Assembly: GCF_002878395.1 (NCBI RefSeq)
Contig: NC_061118.1
Span: 83,751,730 to 83,815,729 of the forward strand
Length of the DNA stretch: 64,000 nt
Direction of reading: 5' to 3'
From: Capsicum annuum
Lineage: Eukaryota; Streptophyta; Magnoliopsida; Solanales; Solanaceae
Shown here: one piece after another, positions 43,395 to 55,190 of the stretch
Numbering within the stretch: the stretch's first letter is position 1
How the letters are laid out: each line of letters begins with the position of its first letter
Translations under genes and position numbers: made by a program
The notes under the pieces: model-generated
What the model was told of the DNA's origin: nothing
The model's database searches: none
The model's input: only the letters and a program-made list of their open reading frames with translations

Positions 43395-43959
43395 TAAGTT
43401 GGTTGATGTATTTAGTTAATAAACAATTGCTGATTTTTTTCATATACATATGATTTTCAATGAGAAAATACATAGATACCCCCCTAATGTTGGGACATTT
43501 TTTCAAAAAGATACTTGAACTTTGTGAGTGTCCTAATACCCCCTTAAATAATTTTGAATCGATATTATTACATCGTTTTTGGATGAAACTCAGTTTCAAA
43601 AAGTGAGTGCTTTACACGCAACAATTAAAATTTGACACGTCTGACTTAATAAAAAATATATATTTTTTATTTTTAATTATTTTCTTTATGTTCTTTTCTT
43701 CTTTCTTTTTTCTCTCTCTTACCATTTGACTTTCTTTTTTTCTTTGCACCAATAATTTCACTCCACGTGTCCCTCTTCTCCACAAAACATCTTCATTCCC
43801 TTCAGTCATTACATAACAATTAGAACTATTTTCTTATAATTTTTTTTGCACTTTCATCAAAATTGCACCACAGTAACAATAACCAAATCCTAATAATCAC
43901 CTTCTTCAAAATAAATTCAACTTATTCAATTTCAATCTCTGCAAAGTCGCAAGAATAAC
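43395..43959. other. Noncoding stretch, possible start of a further TIR element
   Basis: From about 43464 the sequence GATACCCCCCTAATGTTGGG ... CTTGAACTTTGTGAGTGTCC looks like the terminus of a non-autonomous DNA transposon, followed by a pyrimidine-rich run. I do not find the opposite terminus within the next 3 kb. Confidence 0.4.
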
Positions 43960-44180
43960 TGCAATTGCTGGAGAGGAAGTTGGCTCAGATACCTGACAGA
44001 GTTGAAGTTGGCTCAGAGGAACCTAATAGAGTTGTTCTTGTAGATGAAATTGGACATAAATTTTAAAGGGGGCACCACATAATTCAAGATTTCCATAAAA
44101 AGATTTTCTACTTTGGTTAATGAAAACACTTAACTCAGGAATTGCACCACTAAAACATTTTATAAAATTGTTCAAAATAT
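43960..44180 (-). pseudogene. Fragment resembling the end of an LRR receptor ectodomain
   Basis: Minus-strand translation around 44170-44040 gives FSGAIPELSVF followed within fifteen residues by GNLELCGAPFK. 'SG.IP' at the end of the last repeat followed by 'GN..LCG.P' is the closing signature of plant LRR receptor kinases and receptor-like proteins. Beyond it, a Ser/Pro/Thr stretch (SEPTSSPAIAVI) could be the start of the juxtamembrane part, but stops interrupt it. Upstream no clear further repeats are seen. It may be a gene fragment captured by a transposon, or a decayed gene. Confidence 0.45.
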
Positions 44181-45990
44181 ATAAAAAAAATTAAAATAAA
44201 AACTTGAAATTGAAAAAAATAAACATGGAGATGGTAAAAGGTGAATCTAATGAGAAATAAACTCCATTGATTCAAATTAAATACCAAACAATCATGTTCT
44301 AGCTAACCCCAAAAAAAGGGTATTAGCTACTCACAATCTGATGAAAAACACAAGAATTAATGTTAATGATACCATAATACGAAGTATTTGAGTTTCAAGA
44401 TGAAGAACCCTTGGCAAAACCCTTGTGCTCACTATTTTTTCTCTCAAAAATTGTAAACTGCTAACTGCAGGTCATCCTTGGGGTATTTATAGAGGTGGAC
44501 CCCTTTAAAACCCAAGGCTGTTGGAAGTAGGCTAAAAAATAATAAAATTCCATTGATGGCCAAATAGCATGGCGCACTGTCCAATGCATAGACTTGAGCT
44601 GACGGAGTGGGCTTACTCCTGTGGCTCCTAGTTACGCGGATCAGAGCTCTATTTGGCTGTAAGGATGTACTCGTACTCCCTATCATTCTCGTGCATGCTT
44701 TGTCTATTCATTTTCTATCTTTTCCGGTGCATTTTCAGTTGAAACATGCTAATCACTTTCTTTAGTTGATTTATTATTGATATAGCACAAGATATAGACA
44801 AATATTTATATTTGTCCCCAAAAGTAGGCCAAAAAATATAGGAAAAATATGATGATTGGGTGTATAGATACGCCCTATATATATCTATAAACAAATGAAA
44901 ATAAGAGAAAGGAAAAGAAGTAGTAATTTTTATTGGTTAAACCGAAAATAGATAACAATATCTTATTGATTTTGTTATAAGTATAACATATTTACAAATC
45001 GATAGCTAAACTGATAATATATAAAATTGATCAAACAAATCTATAATCACCCTAGAGCTATCAACTCTACCCTAGAGCTATAACTCTAAAGCTATCAGCT
45101 AGATCAAAATGCTAACAAAATAAATTTCACAAATAAAAATATTTCAGAAAGATATTTAAATTATCTTTCGTTAGATATCATTCAAATTTATTTTTCATTT
45201 TTTAAGCTTTTGAAAAGTTTTTAAAACCTATCATGCAATGAAGTTATGTTATTGTTTGAACTATTTAACAAATGTATTAATCTATGGCAGTGTAAACTAT
45301 GCGACATCAAACTTATAAGTTCATAGTAAAAGAAAAGTGAATATATAAAAAATCACAGGAATATTTAAGCAATAAATTCAAATTAAAGTAAATTATTAAA
45401 GATAAAGTTTCCTCTATATACAAAAAATTAGACTCATATTTACCAAACTTAGCAGGAGATTTTTGTTTGTCGGACGTAGCAGGTGTTTTTCAAAGCATAT
45501 ACAAAGTGTTGCTTACTTTTTTTATATGAAATCTGTATAGAATTGGTATGAAATGTGTATCTCGCTCAAGGGTTAGATTTTCAATCACATTCTTTGTGTA
45601 AAAAAAAAATATAAAATTAGTATAAAATATGAATATATCTCACTCAAGGCTTAGAGGCTTTCTTACAATTTTCGTGTATAAAAATGAATAAAATCGATAT
45701 GAAATATGTAAATCTTTCCCAAGGAAATTTCGATCATAAATTTGTGTATAAAATTATATAAAATAGGCATAAAATATGTATAATAATTGTATAAATTTTA
45801 TATAAATTTCATGTTAGATTTCTGGAACTAAATATGTATACGAATCTCGATCATGATTCATGTATAATTTTGGGGAGTTATTAATAATAGAGCAAAAATA
45901 ACTTAGTCCTTACACAAGATGAGCCAACCCATCTGAAAAACAAAACAAAATAAAATAAAATTTACTTTTATCTACCAACCCGGCCCAACC
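44181..45990. other. Noncoding stretch with promoter-like and AT-rich parts
   Basis: On the minus strand CTCTATAAATACCCC near 44485-44500 is a good TATA-box match upstream of the LRR-like fragment. 45500-45870 has repeats of GTATAAAATW and CTCACTCAAGG-like blocks. No coding region supported. Confidence 0.45.
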
Positions 45991-46590
45991 TATACTATTA
46001 CACCTAAGTGTAGATGTAGGGTTTCCTATTTAAGACTTTACTCTTCTCCTCCTCTTCAACCCTACCACACCTGAAACATGTTGTTACTGCCACTGTTCAA
46101 CCACCAATTCATCTTGCTCCAGCTTTGGGTGGTAAACTCTGTGCCTTGGATGCTTCTTGTATCTGCATATCTCAGCTTGTAGAAGTAAGTAGCAATGTTT
46201 GCCCTTTGTTTTGACTAACTCTACATTTTCAGCTCCTTTTTCATTTTTCTCTTTTATCTTTAGCTATGGTCTTCAGCGGATGCATAAAATATCATCTTTT
46301 TTGTGCTTTGTTGAGGTTTCGTGCCCCCTGAAGACTATTACTTCTTTTGAGTACGTCAATAATTGATCCTCTATCCTCATGTAGATAGAAGTATTTATTG
46401 TTCCTAACCTCTTACATTTTACAGATAGCTGATATGGAGATAATGGGATGCTTAGGACCATAAATATACGGAGAGTGATATGACTTTCAAATTTATCAAT
46501 TACAATCCGACTAAGTGACCCTTTTCTTTTTGCTGCGAGTCTTTTTTATTGGCTTCTGTAGTATAGGCTAGCTAGCTGCTTCACTTTTTT
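45991..46590 (+). other. Unrecognised stretch with leader-like features
   Basis: CCTATTTAAGACTTTACTC at 46027-46045 resembles a TATA box plus start region. It is followed by a CT-rich stretch, an ATG at 46078 and a GTAGAAGTAAGTAGC that could be a splice donor near 46185. The encoded residues do not match a family I know. It might be a host gene fragment cut by the LINE on its right. Confidence 0.3.
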
Positions 46591-46689
46591 TGTTGCCACC
46601 ATGGATTGTATATATTTGCATGTGAACAAAGCAAGCTTTAGCCTCCCCATCACCTTCACCCTTTTGATGGTGACAATCTTAAGTAAGGG

Positions 46690-47811
46690 CATTGTAATTT
46701 TTCACTCTTAATTATCCTCTTTGATTCATGTTCTAGCTTATGGAAACTTGTGAATGCAAAATCCCCTTTATCAATTTCCAAATTAGCTAAATAATTAGCT
46801 AATTGGTTCCCTTCCCTGAGAATGTGTTGAAACTATACCTGTTTATGTTCCAGTAATGTCCATATTTGCTCTATTATGTTTGATATGCTCTATGTACAAT
46901 CCCACTCTCTGATTAATTTTTTCTGCAAAGTTAGAGAGTCAGTCTGAATGATGATTTTATTATGCTGTGATTGACTGCAATGTGTGGATGCCTGAAAAAT
47001 AGCTATTGCCTCTATTTCCACATTAGTAGTATCTTCTATGTTAGCACCTTTTGCATATAACGATTCTCCCTATTCATTTCTTAGACAAAATGCATATGAG
47101 CTGACACCTGGATTACCCCTAGATGCTCTATTAGTGTTATATTTAATCCACCCTTCTTGAGGAAATTTTCAGATTACTTTACTAACCTTTACCTTTGGCC
47201 TGCTATGCTCAAATTCCTTCAGAATATCTGGCCATGTATATATAAAATCTTGGTTTGGCCTTCTAACTTTCAACAGCATGCTTTGATTTCTGGTTATATT
47301 TAATTTTACTCTATAAGCTAAAATATTCTTTTCATTATGTTTTTGTTGTTTCCCCTCTTTCATACATAACTCCCAAATAATCATACTAGGAATATCTTGA
47401 AAATAAGCTTTTTCCTTTTTCCATATATCTGCATTCCACCTTGCCATTAAAGACTCCCTGAAGCTCAGACCATGTATATTTATACCTACAAAAGATGAAA
47501 AGCAAGACAATGTCCTGTTAGTAATGTATGATCTTAGAAACACATAGGATATGGTTTCTTGTGTTGGATTTACATAACACCAACATCTAGATGGCCCCTC
47601 AACACCCCATCTCCTTATATTTTCATCTATAAGAACCTTTCCATTCTATATCGTCCATATGAAGAAAGCCATTTTAGAAGGTAACCTTTTTAACCATATC
47701 TCCTTAAAAGTCCTGCTATTCTGCTTCTTTTGTCTAATATATTACCATGCTGATTTCATTGAAAACTTTTAATTTGTCTCAAGCATCCATATGGGCCTAT
47801 CATCCCCTTCT
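46690..47811 (-). pseudogene. LINE C-terminal zf-RVT and RNase H (RVT_3-type) region, broken
   Basis: The RNase H part reads EGWIKYNTNRASRGNPG, AYAFCLRNE-like, NVEIEAIAIFQA, IIIQTDSLTLQKKL and HILREGNQLANYLANL, the order seen in plant LINEs. Conserved acidic positions in IEAIAI and QTDS are visible, with a few stops. The segment 47169-47543 (GLSFRESLMARWNADIW, IPSMIIWELCMKEGKQQK) is the zf-RVT to RNase H connector. At its right end the coding is cut at 47811 by the target duplication of the solo LTR. Confidence 0.8.
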
Positions 47812-47816
47812 GTAAT

Positions 47817-50595
47817 TGTTGACACCTAATTTTTTACTCTCCACGACTAAATTTAACCCCGAGTTTCTTCAAATTTTAATAAAATTAAAATATTTATTTC
47901 ATCCAGATAAATGCACTTTAAAATATTTATTTAGGTTAATTTTATCATTTAAGAAGAGTCGATGACTGTTCGAAGTTTTAGAAGTCACGGAAAGGTCATC
48001 CGATGGTAATCGAGATTCCATCAAAGTTTGAGTCCCTTTTTGCTGCTCCCTAACAGGTAATATCCTTTTCTGTTCAAGTTTCGATCTTTTCTGCTTCATC
48101 TTGACCTTCTGTAGTTATGAATAACTTTTTCGATATTATTCTGTGTTAGGAGTAGCTGTAGAAGGCCTCGTCGGCTGTAGGGTTAAATTGTATTGATCGT
48201 TATGTTGTTTATTGAATCATAGGTCTTTCCCCGTTGGTTTCTTTGAACACAATTTTTCATGTTAATATGTTGACTGGTTAAATCCCCGTATATCATCAAA
48301 TTGCTACCTTTCCTCATTCATTGTATTATCATGAGTTAAAGACTCCCATTGTGAGGTGCTAGATTATTGTCTTGCTTGAATTTTGTCAGACGAAAGTAGA
48401 AATGTGTAAGTTTTCTTTGGATTTGTTCAGAATTTTGAGTTGAAAGGCTTAAATTTCATGATTTATTGTTGTGCTTGCTCTCGAAACTACTGTAACATTA
48501 GATTTCATTCATCCCCAGTTATTCTCACGTTTTTGAGTATCACGATTCGACTTGTTGTCTCGGTGTTCGAATATTCTAGCCTATTTACGTCTCCTTAAGT
48601 GTACTTTTGCTTCGATTCGCCCCGGTTTTCTTTAGTTTTGTCCTTAATCTGAGGTCACCGGTGGTGGTTTAATTCACTGAATCAGTCGGACTCAGACTAT
48701 CTTATAGCTCTTGACCTTTGAGACCAATAGAGATGGTAGATATATGTCTGGGGTAAGGTGACAGTCACATGAACCCTCGAGGACCCTGCCTTCAGCTTTC
48801 GAAAGTTCATTTCGTGTTGGAGTCGAAGAGGGGATGAGGAGGCCCTTGCAGACGTATTTCTGAGAAGTACAAATCACGTTCTCATTGTGAGTCAACTAAC
48901 GAAAAAAAATGTTTCTTTGTTCATTCTTTGTTAATAACTTCACCTAGATATTTATTGTCCTTTCCACTTGCTTGGTTTTATCGAATTTGGTTTTTTGGGG
49001 ATTTTTGGAGAAGTCGATGCTCCCAGAAAAGCGATGCGAGTTTTATAGTCTGAACAGTTCTTTTTTCCTTCTAGATATATGATCGGGATGATAAGCATGT
49101 TTTAACTTAATTATAATCTGGATAAGCTAACTTATATCTGGCTTTACAGTATACCAATTACTTTGTGTAGCTTAAAATTGTGCTGACTGAAGTAATATGA
49201 GTCAACCGGTTCAATTAATTAGGTATTGATTGGTTTATTTCTTTATTTGAGATGGTTATCCTTAATGTTGGGTCGTCTTATGTATTGATTAAGCAACTTT
49301 TCAGAGGTTCCTTGAATTGAATTTATTCTACTGATCATCGTTACGTGTAATTGAACATACTCCATACATTAGTAACTGAATTCCAAGCTTTAAGAAATTC
49401 TGATGTTGAACAGTTACATCAAAAATATTGGCATGCTGCAAGTGATTAGTCCAAAGTAGTTAGAGAAGTGTAACTATTTTATTAGCTGAAATGTAAAGTC
49501 CATCTTTAACTTGCATATTGTCTCTTTTCCTGAATTGATCTAGACATGCCTTATTATTTCCCATTGGCTCTTGATTGTTGATTAGGATCGTATTACATTG
49601 TTTCTTTTAGTTAATCACGTGTTAATTCTTATTTCTTTCTTTGTTGATCACGTCTTAATTATCATTTTTTTCTCCTCCTATTAACCATGTATTAACCATT
49701 CTAGTTTCCTACTTTGGTTGAGCATGCATTGATTTCCTTTACTTTTCCTTTCTTCTTACTTTGTCGAATATATGTTAATGTATTTTATTTCTTCTATCTT
49801 TGCATGTAAATCCATTTCGGAGCCCCAATGGGCTCTTTCCCTTTGCATCTAAATGGGCCATTGGGGCCCACTATGCCTATCGGGTCAAGCCCAAAAAGAA
49901 ATCCAAAGTCGGTTACATAGCATATGGATACAAGGAATTGAAAGAAGGGAAATGGGTTAAAGTCCCATTCTTGAAGCGACGATGAAACCCGAGCCTCATT
50001 TCTGTTTATTTCTTTGTTGTTATTTATTTATTGTTGTCGTATTTATTTATTTATTTATTTCTTTAGTTATTCGTTTGGGCATCGAAGCCAAATTTGTAAA
50101 CAAATACAAGTGGAACGAGCTCAAGCCAAAGGTTCGAAAACTAGATTAGGACAGGTGAAATGGGTCGAAAGTCTAATTAGACTAGGATAAGTCTCATTGA
50201 TTTGGGTCCAATGGCCTAATATCTTTTACTTTCTCCTCCCTTCCCCTTTTCATGTGTTTATTTGTTTATTAGTTCTGTTTAGACTTAGTTGAAATCTCTA
50301 GCCTAAATCTATTTTATACTAGTCTTTTCTGAAAAATAGATCATTTTCAACAAATCAATCTTTTCAAAGTTGATCAAAAGATATTTTTTTCAAATAGTTT
50401 GGATAACCGCAAGCTAGCAGGTGTTTTAGGTGTCTAATACCTTTCTAAAGTGTTAATAGGAACCGCTTACTCAGAATCTTTCAAACTTAAACGATTTTTC
50501 TGTTTTGGATCGTTTAAAGTATTTATAAAGGTTTATTAATTCTTTTTCAAAATTAAGTGGCGACTCTTCTAAAAAGTCAAAATTTTCGCAAAACA
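47817..50595 (+). repeat. Solo LTR (2779 bp) of an Ogre-related element with 5-bp TSD
   Basis: Starts TGTTGACACCTAATTTTTTA and ends TTTCGCAAAACA, flanked by GTAAT on both sides (47812-47816 and 50596-50600). Skipping it and one GTAAT restores the LINE reading frame (ITEGDDRPIWMLETN across the junction). It shares with the Ogre LTR at 9837-14313 the start TGTTGACACC, a GGTGYCTAAYACCTT block (near 50430) and a GTGGCGACTCT block near the end (50557). No internal element sequence remains, so it arose by LTR-LTR recombination. Open frames inside (for example 49800-49985) have no family support. Confidence 0.9.
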
Positions 50596-50600
50596 GTAAT

Positions 50601-51715
50601 GACTGGATATTTTATTTTATCCAAATTCATTTGGAAATATCTCAGCGATCAAGTGATCATTACAATTTCCGTTTAGCATTAAATCAGTCAACACATTGTT
50701 ATCTGTCATCCGATTCTCTGCAATCCTAATTTTTTGTGTATAAGTCTCCTGTAAGTTGTCCAATTATAAAACCATATACTAGAAATACCTATTCTAGTTT
50801 GCCATAATATTTGGTGTTCTACTAAGTACCTGGCCTGTGATATCTTTTTCCATTCTTGTGATCCTGAACCAGTTTTCCACATCACCATATTAGGGTGCTC
50901 TCTTTTGCAGTACTTACTTTGCATAAGTGCTCCAAATAGACTCTTTTGTTCAGAAATTCCACCAAAACTTTCAAAAGAGAGCCATAACCATATCCTGTAG
51001 CAATCTAAATCCAAGTCTTACCTTCTTTCTCTGGTAGGCATAAATTTTTCCATCTTACTCAATGTCTACTCCTTCCTTCTATATGATTAGTCCACAAAAA
51101 TTAAGCTAGCATTTTCTGAATAGTAGTCATCACATTCATAGGTGGATTCACGACTGATTGGCAATGGACATGTATACTTTGCAAGACATTCTTGATTAGT
51201 ATGGCTCTCCCTCTATATGATAGTATCATTCCCTTCCATCCTTGCAGCGTACTACTTTTCCTGTTCATGATATGTTGATAGTAATCCTTCTTCTTCCTCT
51301 TGTGAAAAGTAGGACATCCAAGGTAAGTAAAAGGAAAATGTTTTCTTAGAATACCTGTAGCTACCTTTGTCATCACTACTATTCCTTAGGAAACACCTTT
51401 ATGCAAATATATTGCACTCTTCTCCTTATAAATCTTTTTCCCTAATACAAGCTCATACATCTCTAAAGTTAATGTGACTCTTTGTAGTGTGCCTAAATCA
51501 GTCTTGCATAATATGATTACATCATCTTCAAAACCAAGGTGATTGATTTTTGGGCTTCCCCTTGGTATGGAAAACATCTTAAACTCCTCCTCCAGTGAGG
51601 GAAGGAGATAAAGGATCTCACTATTTCAAACCCATGTAGGATCTAAAATAGCCTTTAGGTTGCCCATTCAGTAGGATTTTATATATTAGATTTTTTATTT
51701 TTGTATAGTCTTCTC
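50601..51715 (-). pseudogene. LINE reverse transcriptase C-terminal half and zf-RVT start, broken
   Basis: From right to left: LLNGQPKGYF (51690-51650), DPLSPSL after a stop, KINHLGFEDDVIILC (51386-51577, where the catalytic F.DD box has Glu for the usual Ala at its variable position), FPFTYLGCPTFHKRKKKDYY and LQGWKGMILSYRGRAILIKNVLQSI (51101-51376), then WKTGSGSQEWKKISQARYLVEHQI and SSIWFYNWT (50706-51014). These are the standard RT thumb and linker blocks of plant L1-like LINEs. Several stops and frame changes occur. Confidence 0.85.
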
Positions 51716-51717
51716 TA

Positions 51718-52731
51718 TGGCATCTCGAGAATACTATGATTTTGGTAGTTCGAAGCCCTATCTTGATTATCTATGTCCATATTGTGATAGATCCACCTTT
51801 GGGGAGATTGTAGATATGCTCCTGGGAGAGAGATGGAATCATCATCTCAATCATATTAGGGTATGATTGTTGTTTATGTGGTGGTCAAGATGGATATTGG
51901 AGTGATTTCCCAAATTCCCCCTCCCCTTGTTATTCTAATTGAAATGCTAGGTCATCTTATGAGTTTGATAGGTCTTATGATGATGAGAAGAAGGAAGAGC
52001 AACATACTGGGTCCAATAGTTTTGAAGCAATGCTTCAAACTATTTTGGACTGGGTAACTACAATGGGGGAGAATGTGCAAGACATACATCAATTCAATAA
52101 GGCATTTGGAAGGGAAATTGTCAAGATAGAGGAAATTAGCAAGGAGACAAGCCTTGAAAATACAACTTCCTTGCCCACTTTTCAAGAAAAGGTTGACCAA
52201 AAAGAGAAACCAATCTATGATGACGAGCTTAGTAACGAAAAATCCTTGGTGATTTCCCAACCAATCGAGTCAAAAGATAATAATGATGCCAAAATCAAGG
52301 AAATGGTACAAGAGTCAAAAGAAGAAGCAAAGCACATATCTCGCGATGACTCTAGTCCATTTCGGGGTAAGGGTGCTACTAAGGATGCAATTCCAAAATT
52401 AAAGGGTAGACCTCATTCAAACCGCTTTTCAACGTTATGCTTAGAGGATGTGATGGGAATCTATTTACCTAGACAAATGGTGGATTATGGGGAAAAAAGT
52501 CACCATCCCTACATTTTAGAATATGACACTCCGAAAGAGCACATGGAAGCCCTACACTTGAAGGCCAAAGAGCTCAAATTCCAATGTACAAATAGAGGCC
52601 AATTGATGTCTTCACTTTTACCCAATAAGCCAAGCCAAAAATTTGATGTGAAATTGGGTAAAAGGTTTAAGTCTTCAGAAGCTTTATCGTCCTGCCCTTT
52701 TCGCTATCTTGTCTTACCTTGGAAGATTTGA
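51718..52731 (+). pseudogene. Unrecognised acidic/Lys-rich ORF of the Athila-like element
   Basis: From an ATG at 51718 a first segment (MASREYYDFGSSKPYLDYLC, CPYC) is followed by a frame change and stops. From 52030 a 233-codon frame is open to 52731. It is rich in Glu and Lys in its first half (EEISKETSLEN, QESKEEAKH), which could form a coiled coil. The second half contains LCLEDVMGIYLPRQMVDYGE and MEALHLKAKEL. I do not recognise the family. Position suggests a gag-side product of an LTR element; a role cannot be given. Confidence 0.45.
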
Positions 52732-53889
52732 ATCTTCTGTCCTTTTGCTACTTAACTCATAGTGAGCGAAAGTTGGGAAAGAGATTCAAATCTTCTAAGT
52801 GGAAACACAAATGATAGTTGGAGGGGTTCTCCACCACAAAAATATGGGAAAAAACCCATCACGCCATGAATAGTGGCCCGTATACTTTTATTATGCATTA
52901 TAGAGTAGATTTTATTTTTTTGCATGCATAATCCATGAAAAGAGTGGTGCTATGAGAAGTGTTGATTGAAATTGAAAAAGGAAATGCGTGAAATAGTTAT
53001 GTTTGGACTGAAGAGGGGAGTGTAGTGGACCTAAATTTTGGTCTTAGTTATCGCAAATATGGTATGTGCCACTGCGGCCGTGGTAGCCGTATGTCTGTGA
53101 TTGCGGAACTAAGACTGCAATCGTGGTCGAATTAGATTAAAAGACCATCGGACTGCCAGTCTCTTTACACGCATACCTTTTATAATTTCTCTCAAATTCT
53201 CTCCAATTTTGACCTTATGTGAGGATCTAAGTATGCATTCCAATCTTTGTACATCATGTAATACGGTATGTGGTCTCAACTCCCTCATTTGTACTTTAAG
53301 GCTTAGAACTTGTCGTTTAGGGAGAGGCCTGAAATAGTTGTTTCTATACGAAATCCATGCATGTTTTTTAGTATTGTGGTGGTTAGCTGTTGTAGTTGGT
53401 GTACACTCTAATTAGGAAGTCTTGAATACCCATAATTAGGTATAAATCTTTGGAAATCAATGTGTACACCATATATTTGATTTAATGCCCCAACGAATTC
53501 CATGTTAATTTCTTTGAGTTTGAGGGCATAATCATACATTTTTTATTTAGTTCCTTTAGTATGAAATTTGTATAACTAGTTGGAACAAGAATTTGGGATA
53601 AAAATCTGCTTTGAAGGGAAATTTGCAGAAACTATCAAGCAAGGTCTCAGCTACCGCGATCGCAGTACCAGTTCCGCAATTGCAAAATTGTAATTGTGGT
53701 CCTTCATTCACAATTATGGAACTACGGTCACGGTAAGAGGTACGCGATCGCCATAACTAAGGCTAGTTTCCAGCTTAGTCCAAAATTTTGCACATATTTT
53801 TTTCATCCCAAAACCTCTGTAACACTACCACATGAACTTATCTTGCCAATCTAACATGGTTTTTGTGTGAGATCGCTATTGATGCTCTG
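52732..53889 (+). other. Noncoding region of the Athila-like element
   Basis: 53060-53160 and 53640-53770 hold diverged repeats of a CGCGATCGCAGTTCCGC kind of motif that recurs inside the LTR near 56880-56990. Otherwise AT-rich, with a probable leader for the downstream ORF. No gene seen. Confidence 0.5.
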
Positions 53890-55190
53890 AATTTTGTTGC
53901 TAACAGGTACTTAGCCACAAAATAGGAGACTTTGACAATACCAAATTTATGTCAACTGAGTTCCATAACCTCTATTATGCTGATCTCCCACAAACAAATT
54001 GCTCCCAGAAAGGGGCATTTGCTTAGATAGAGTGGAGGAGAAACTTTCGGCCTTTCATGCCTGACTCACTACTACTGGGTGGATGTGTTTTGCTCCAGAC
54101 CCTTGTTATGATAATGAGCATTAGGTGTGTGAGTTTGACACTAAACTTAGCATAGTTTCTCTTACAAACCAGTGATGATGATTCAAGGAAAGGAAGTGCA
54201 TTTTGGAGCTGGGCGGATCAATGAAATATATGGGCTCCCGAATGCAGCCATGGCTCTATTTCAGGAAAAACGATGTGAGCCAGGGACCTGGATGGCAAAC
54301 ATACTATGTCCTAGAAAGAAAGTTCCTTGGGCTATCACCAATAGAGATATTTTTATGAACGATTTCACAACAGAGGCTAGGCTTTAGTTGAATATCATCT
54401 GCAGTCGAGTATTGTCATGTACACACATGACTACAGTCACAGATATGTGAGCTTAGATGGTGTCTTACATCCTATCTGGAGTTTCTCTGAACATGGAAGA
54501 AATAAAGATTTTAAAGTGGAGGCACTTTAAGAATCATAGAGGTACACTTCTTCTTTTTCCTTCCCTTATCACTGATCTATGTAAGAGACTAGAGATGGAG
54601 GAATATATTATAGATACCTGGGTGTACCCAGGCCCTCGCATCTCCCCATTAAAATTTCGGGGTAAGGGTGACCCTGGTAAGAGCAAGAAAAGAAAGGTGG
54701 ACTTAGGCAAAACAACCCAGGAGAACAAAAAATCTTGTAGACACTCTTCATCAAATCTTTTTGATGAGATCTCAGGACAACTACTGGTGGCAAGGGAGCC
54801 AGTGTCCAGTTTGCCTCAGGGACCAGGAGAGTCCTCCACTTCCAAACACTCTTATATAGCTTGATCGGACTATGAAATCTACCGAGAAGAGAAGTAGAAG
54901 CAGAAAGCCACTATTGCAAGATTGGAAAGAGCCTATACAGCCTTGCCCAGATCATAGCGGGAATTTAAGGATTCGTATAACAAGATGAAAAAGATGGAGA
55001 AGAATAGGGACAAGTTCTTCACCAAAATATGGAAGGGGGTTAAGGGCCTGTGAAAGGTCCTAAAACCCCATGATGAATTGCCTTCTCCCCTGGCCGAGAG
55101 TGATGATGAGGCCCCTATGAATTGGTCAGCTGATAATGGCGGTGGTAATGGTGTAGAGTCAATAGAAAAGAGCAGTTCCTGATGTAGAAT
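53890..55190 (+). pseudogene. 'Putative plant transposon protein' ORF of an Athila-like element, broken
   Basis: The frame begins with fragments containing HNLYYADLPQTN and a FAPDPC segment. 54172-54387 encodes IQGKEVHFGAGRINEIYGLP, WMANILCPRKKVPWAITNRD and FMNDFTTEARL, and 54457-54864 encodes MVSYILSGVSLNMEEIKILK, FFPSLI-like LLFPSLITDLCKRLEMEEYI and DTWVYPGPRISPLKFRGKG, followed by a Lys/Ser-rich tail. The order GXXPWA, RDIXMXDF, LFPSLITXLC is characteristic of the transposon-associated domain that is abundant in solanaceous genomes next to Athila LTRs. Stops at 54388 and after 54864 and earlier frame changes break it. Function of the protein is unknown. Confidence 0.7.

Larger units (their letters stand above)
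40250..43410 (+). mobile_element. Second, different MULE, decayed, termini not resolved
   Basis: The transposase pieces at 41037-43394 are of the Mutator superfamily but distinct in sequence from the one at 18743. The left end near 40255 (GGGAAAATTTCAGAATTAGC) has the style of a MULE terminus, yet I do not find its inverted partner after 43394. The right end is probably truncated, or covered by the AT-rich element that begins near 43464. Boundaries are approximate. Confidence 0.65.
46600..51715 (-). mobile_element. LINE (L1-like non-LTR retrotransposon), 5'-truncated, split by a solo LTR
   Basis: Minus-strand remnants in order from high to low coordinate: RT (51700-51100), the zinc-finger zf-RVT region (51014-50601, continuing at 47811-47570 after the inserted LTR), and the RNase H domain (47160-46690). 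The first part of RT, the endonuclease and ORF1 are absent; the sequence right of about 51715 belongs to the Athila-like element. All parts have stops and frameshifts. The 3' end is about 46600, where a T run on the plus strand could be the A tail. Confidence 0.83.

Noticed and set aside
49800..49985. 61-codon open frame with basic residues
   Set aside because: It lies inside a solo LTR whose ends are fixed by a target duplication; no family recognised, so not a gene.
50557..50580. GTGGCGACTCTTCT looking like an Ogre primer-binding site
   Set aside because: It lies before the LTR end (50595) and its 5-bp duplication; the Ogre LTR has the same block inside it (GTGACAACTCT), so it is LTR-internal.
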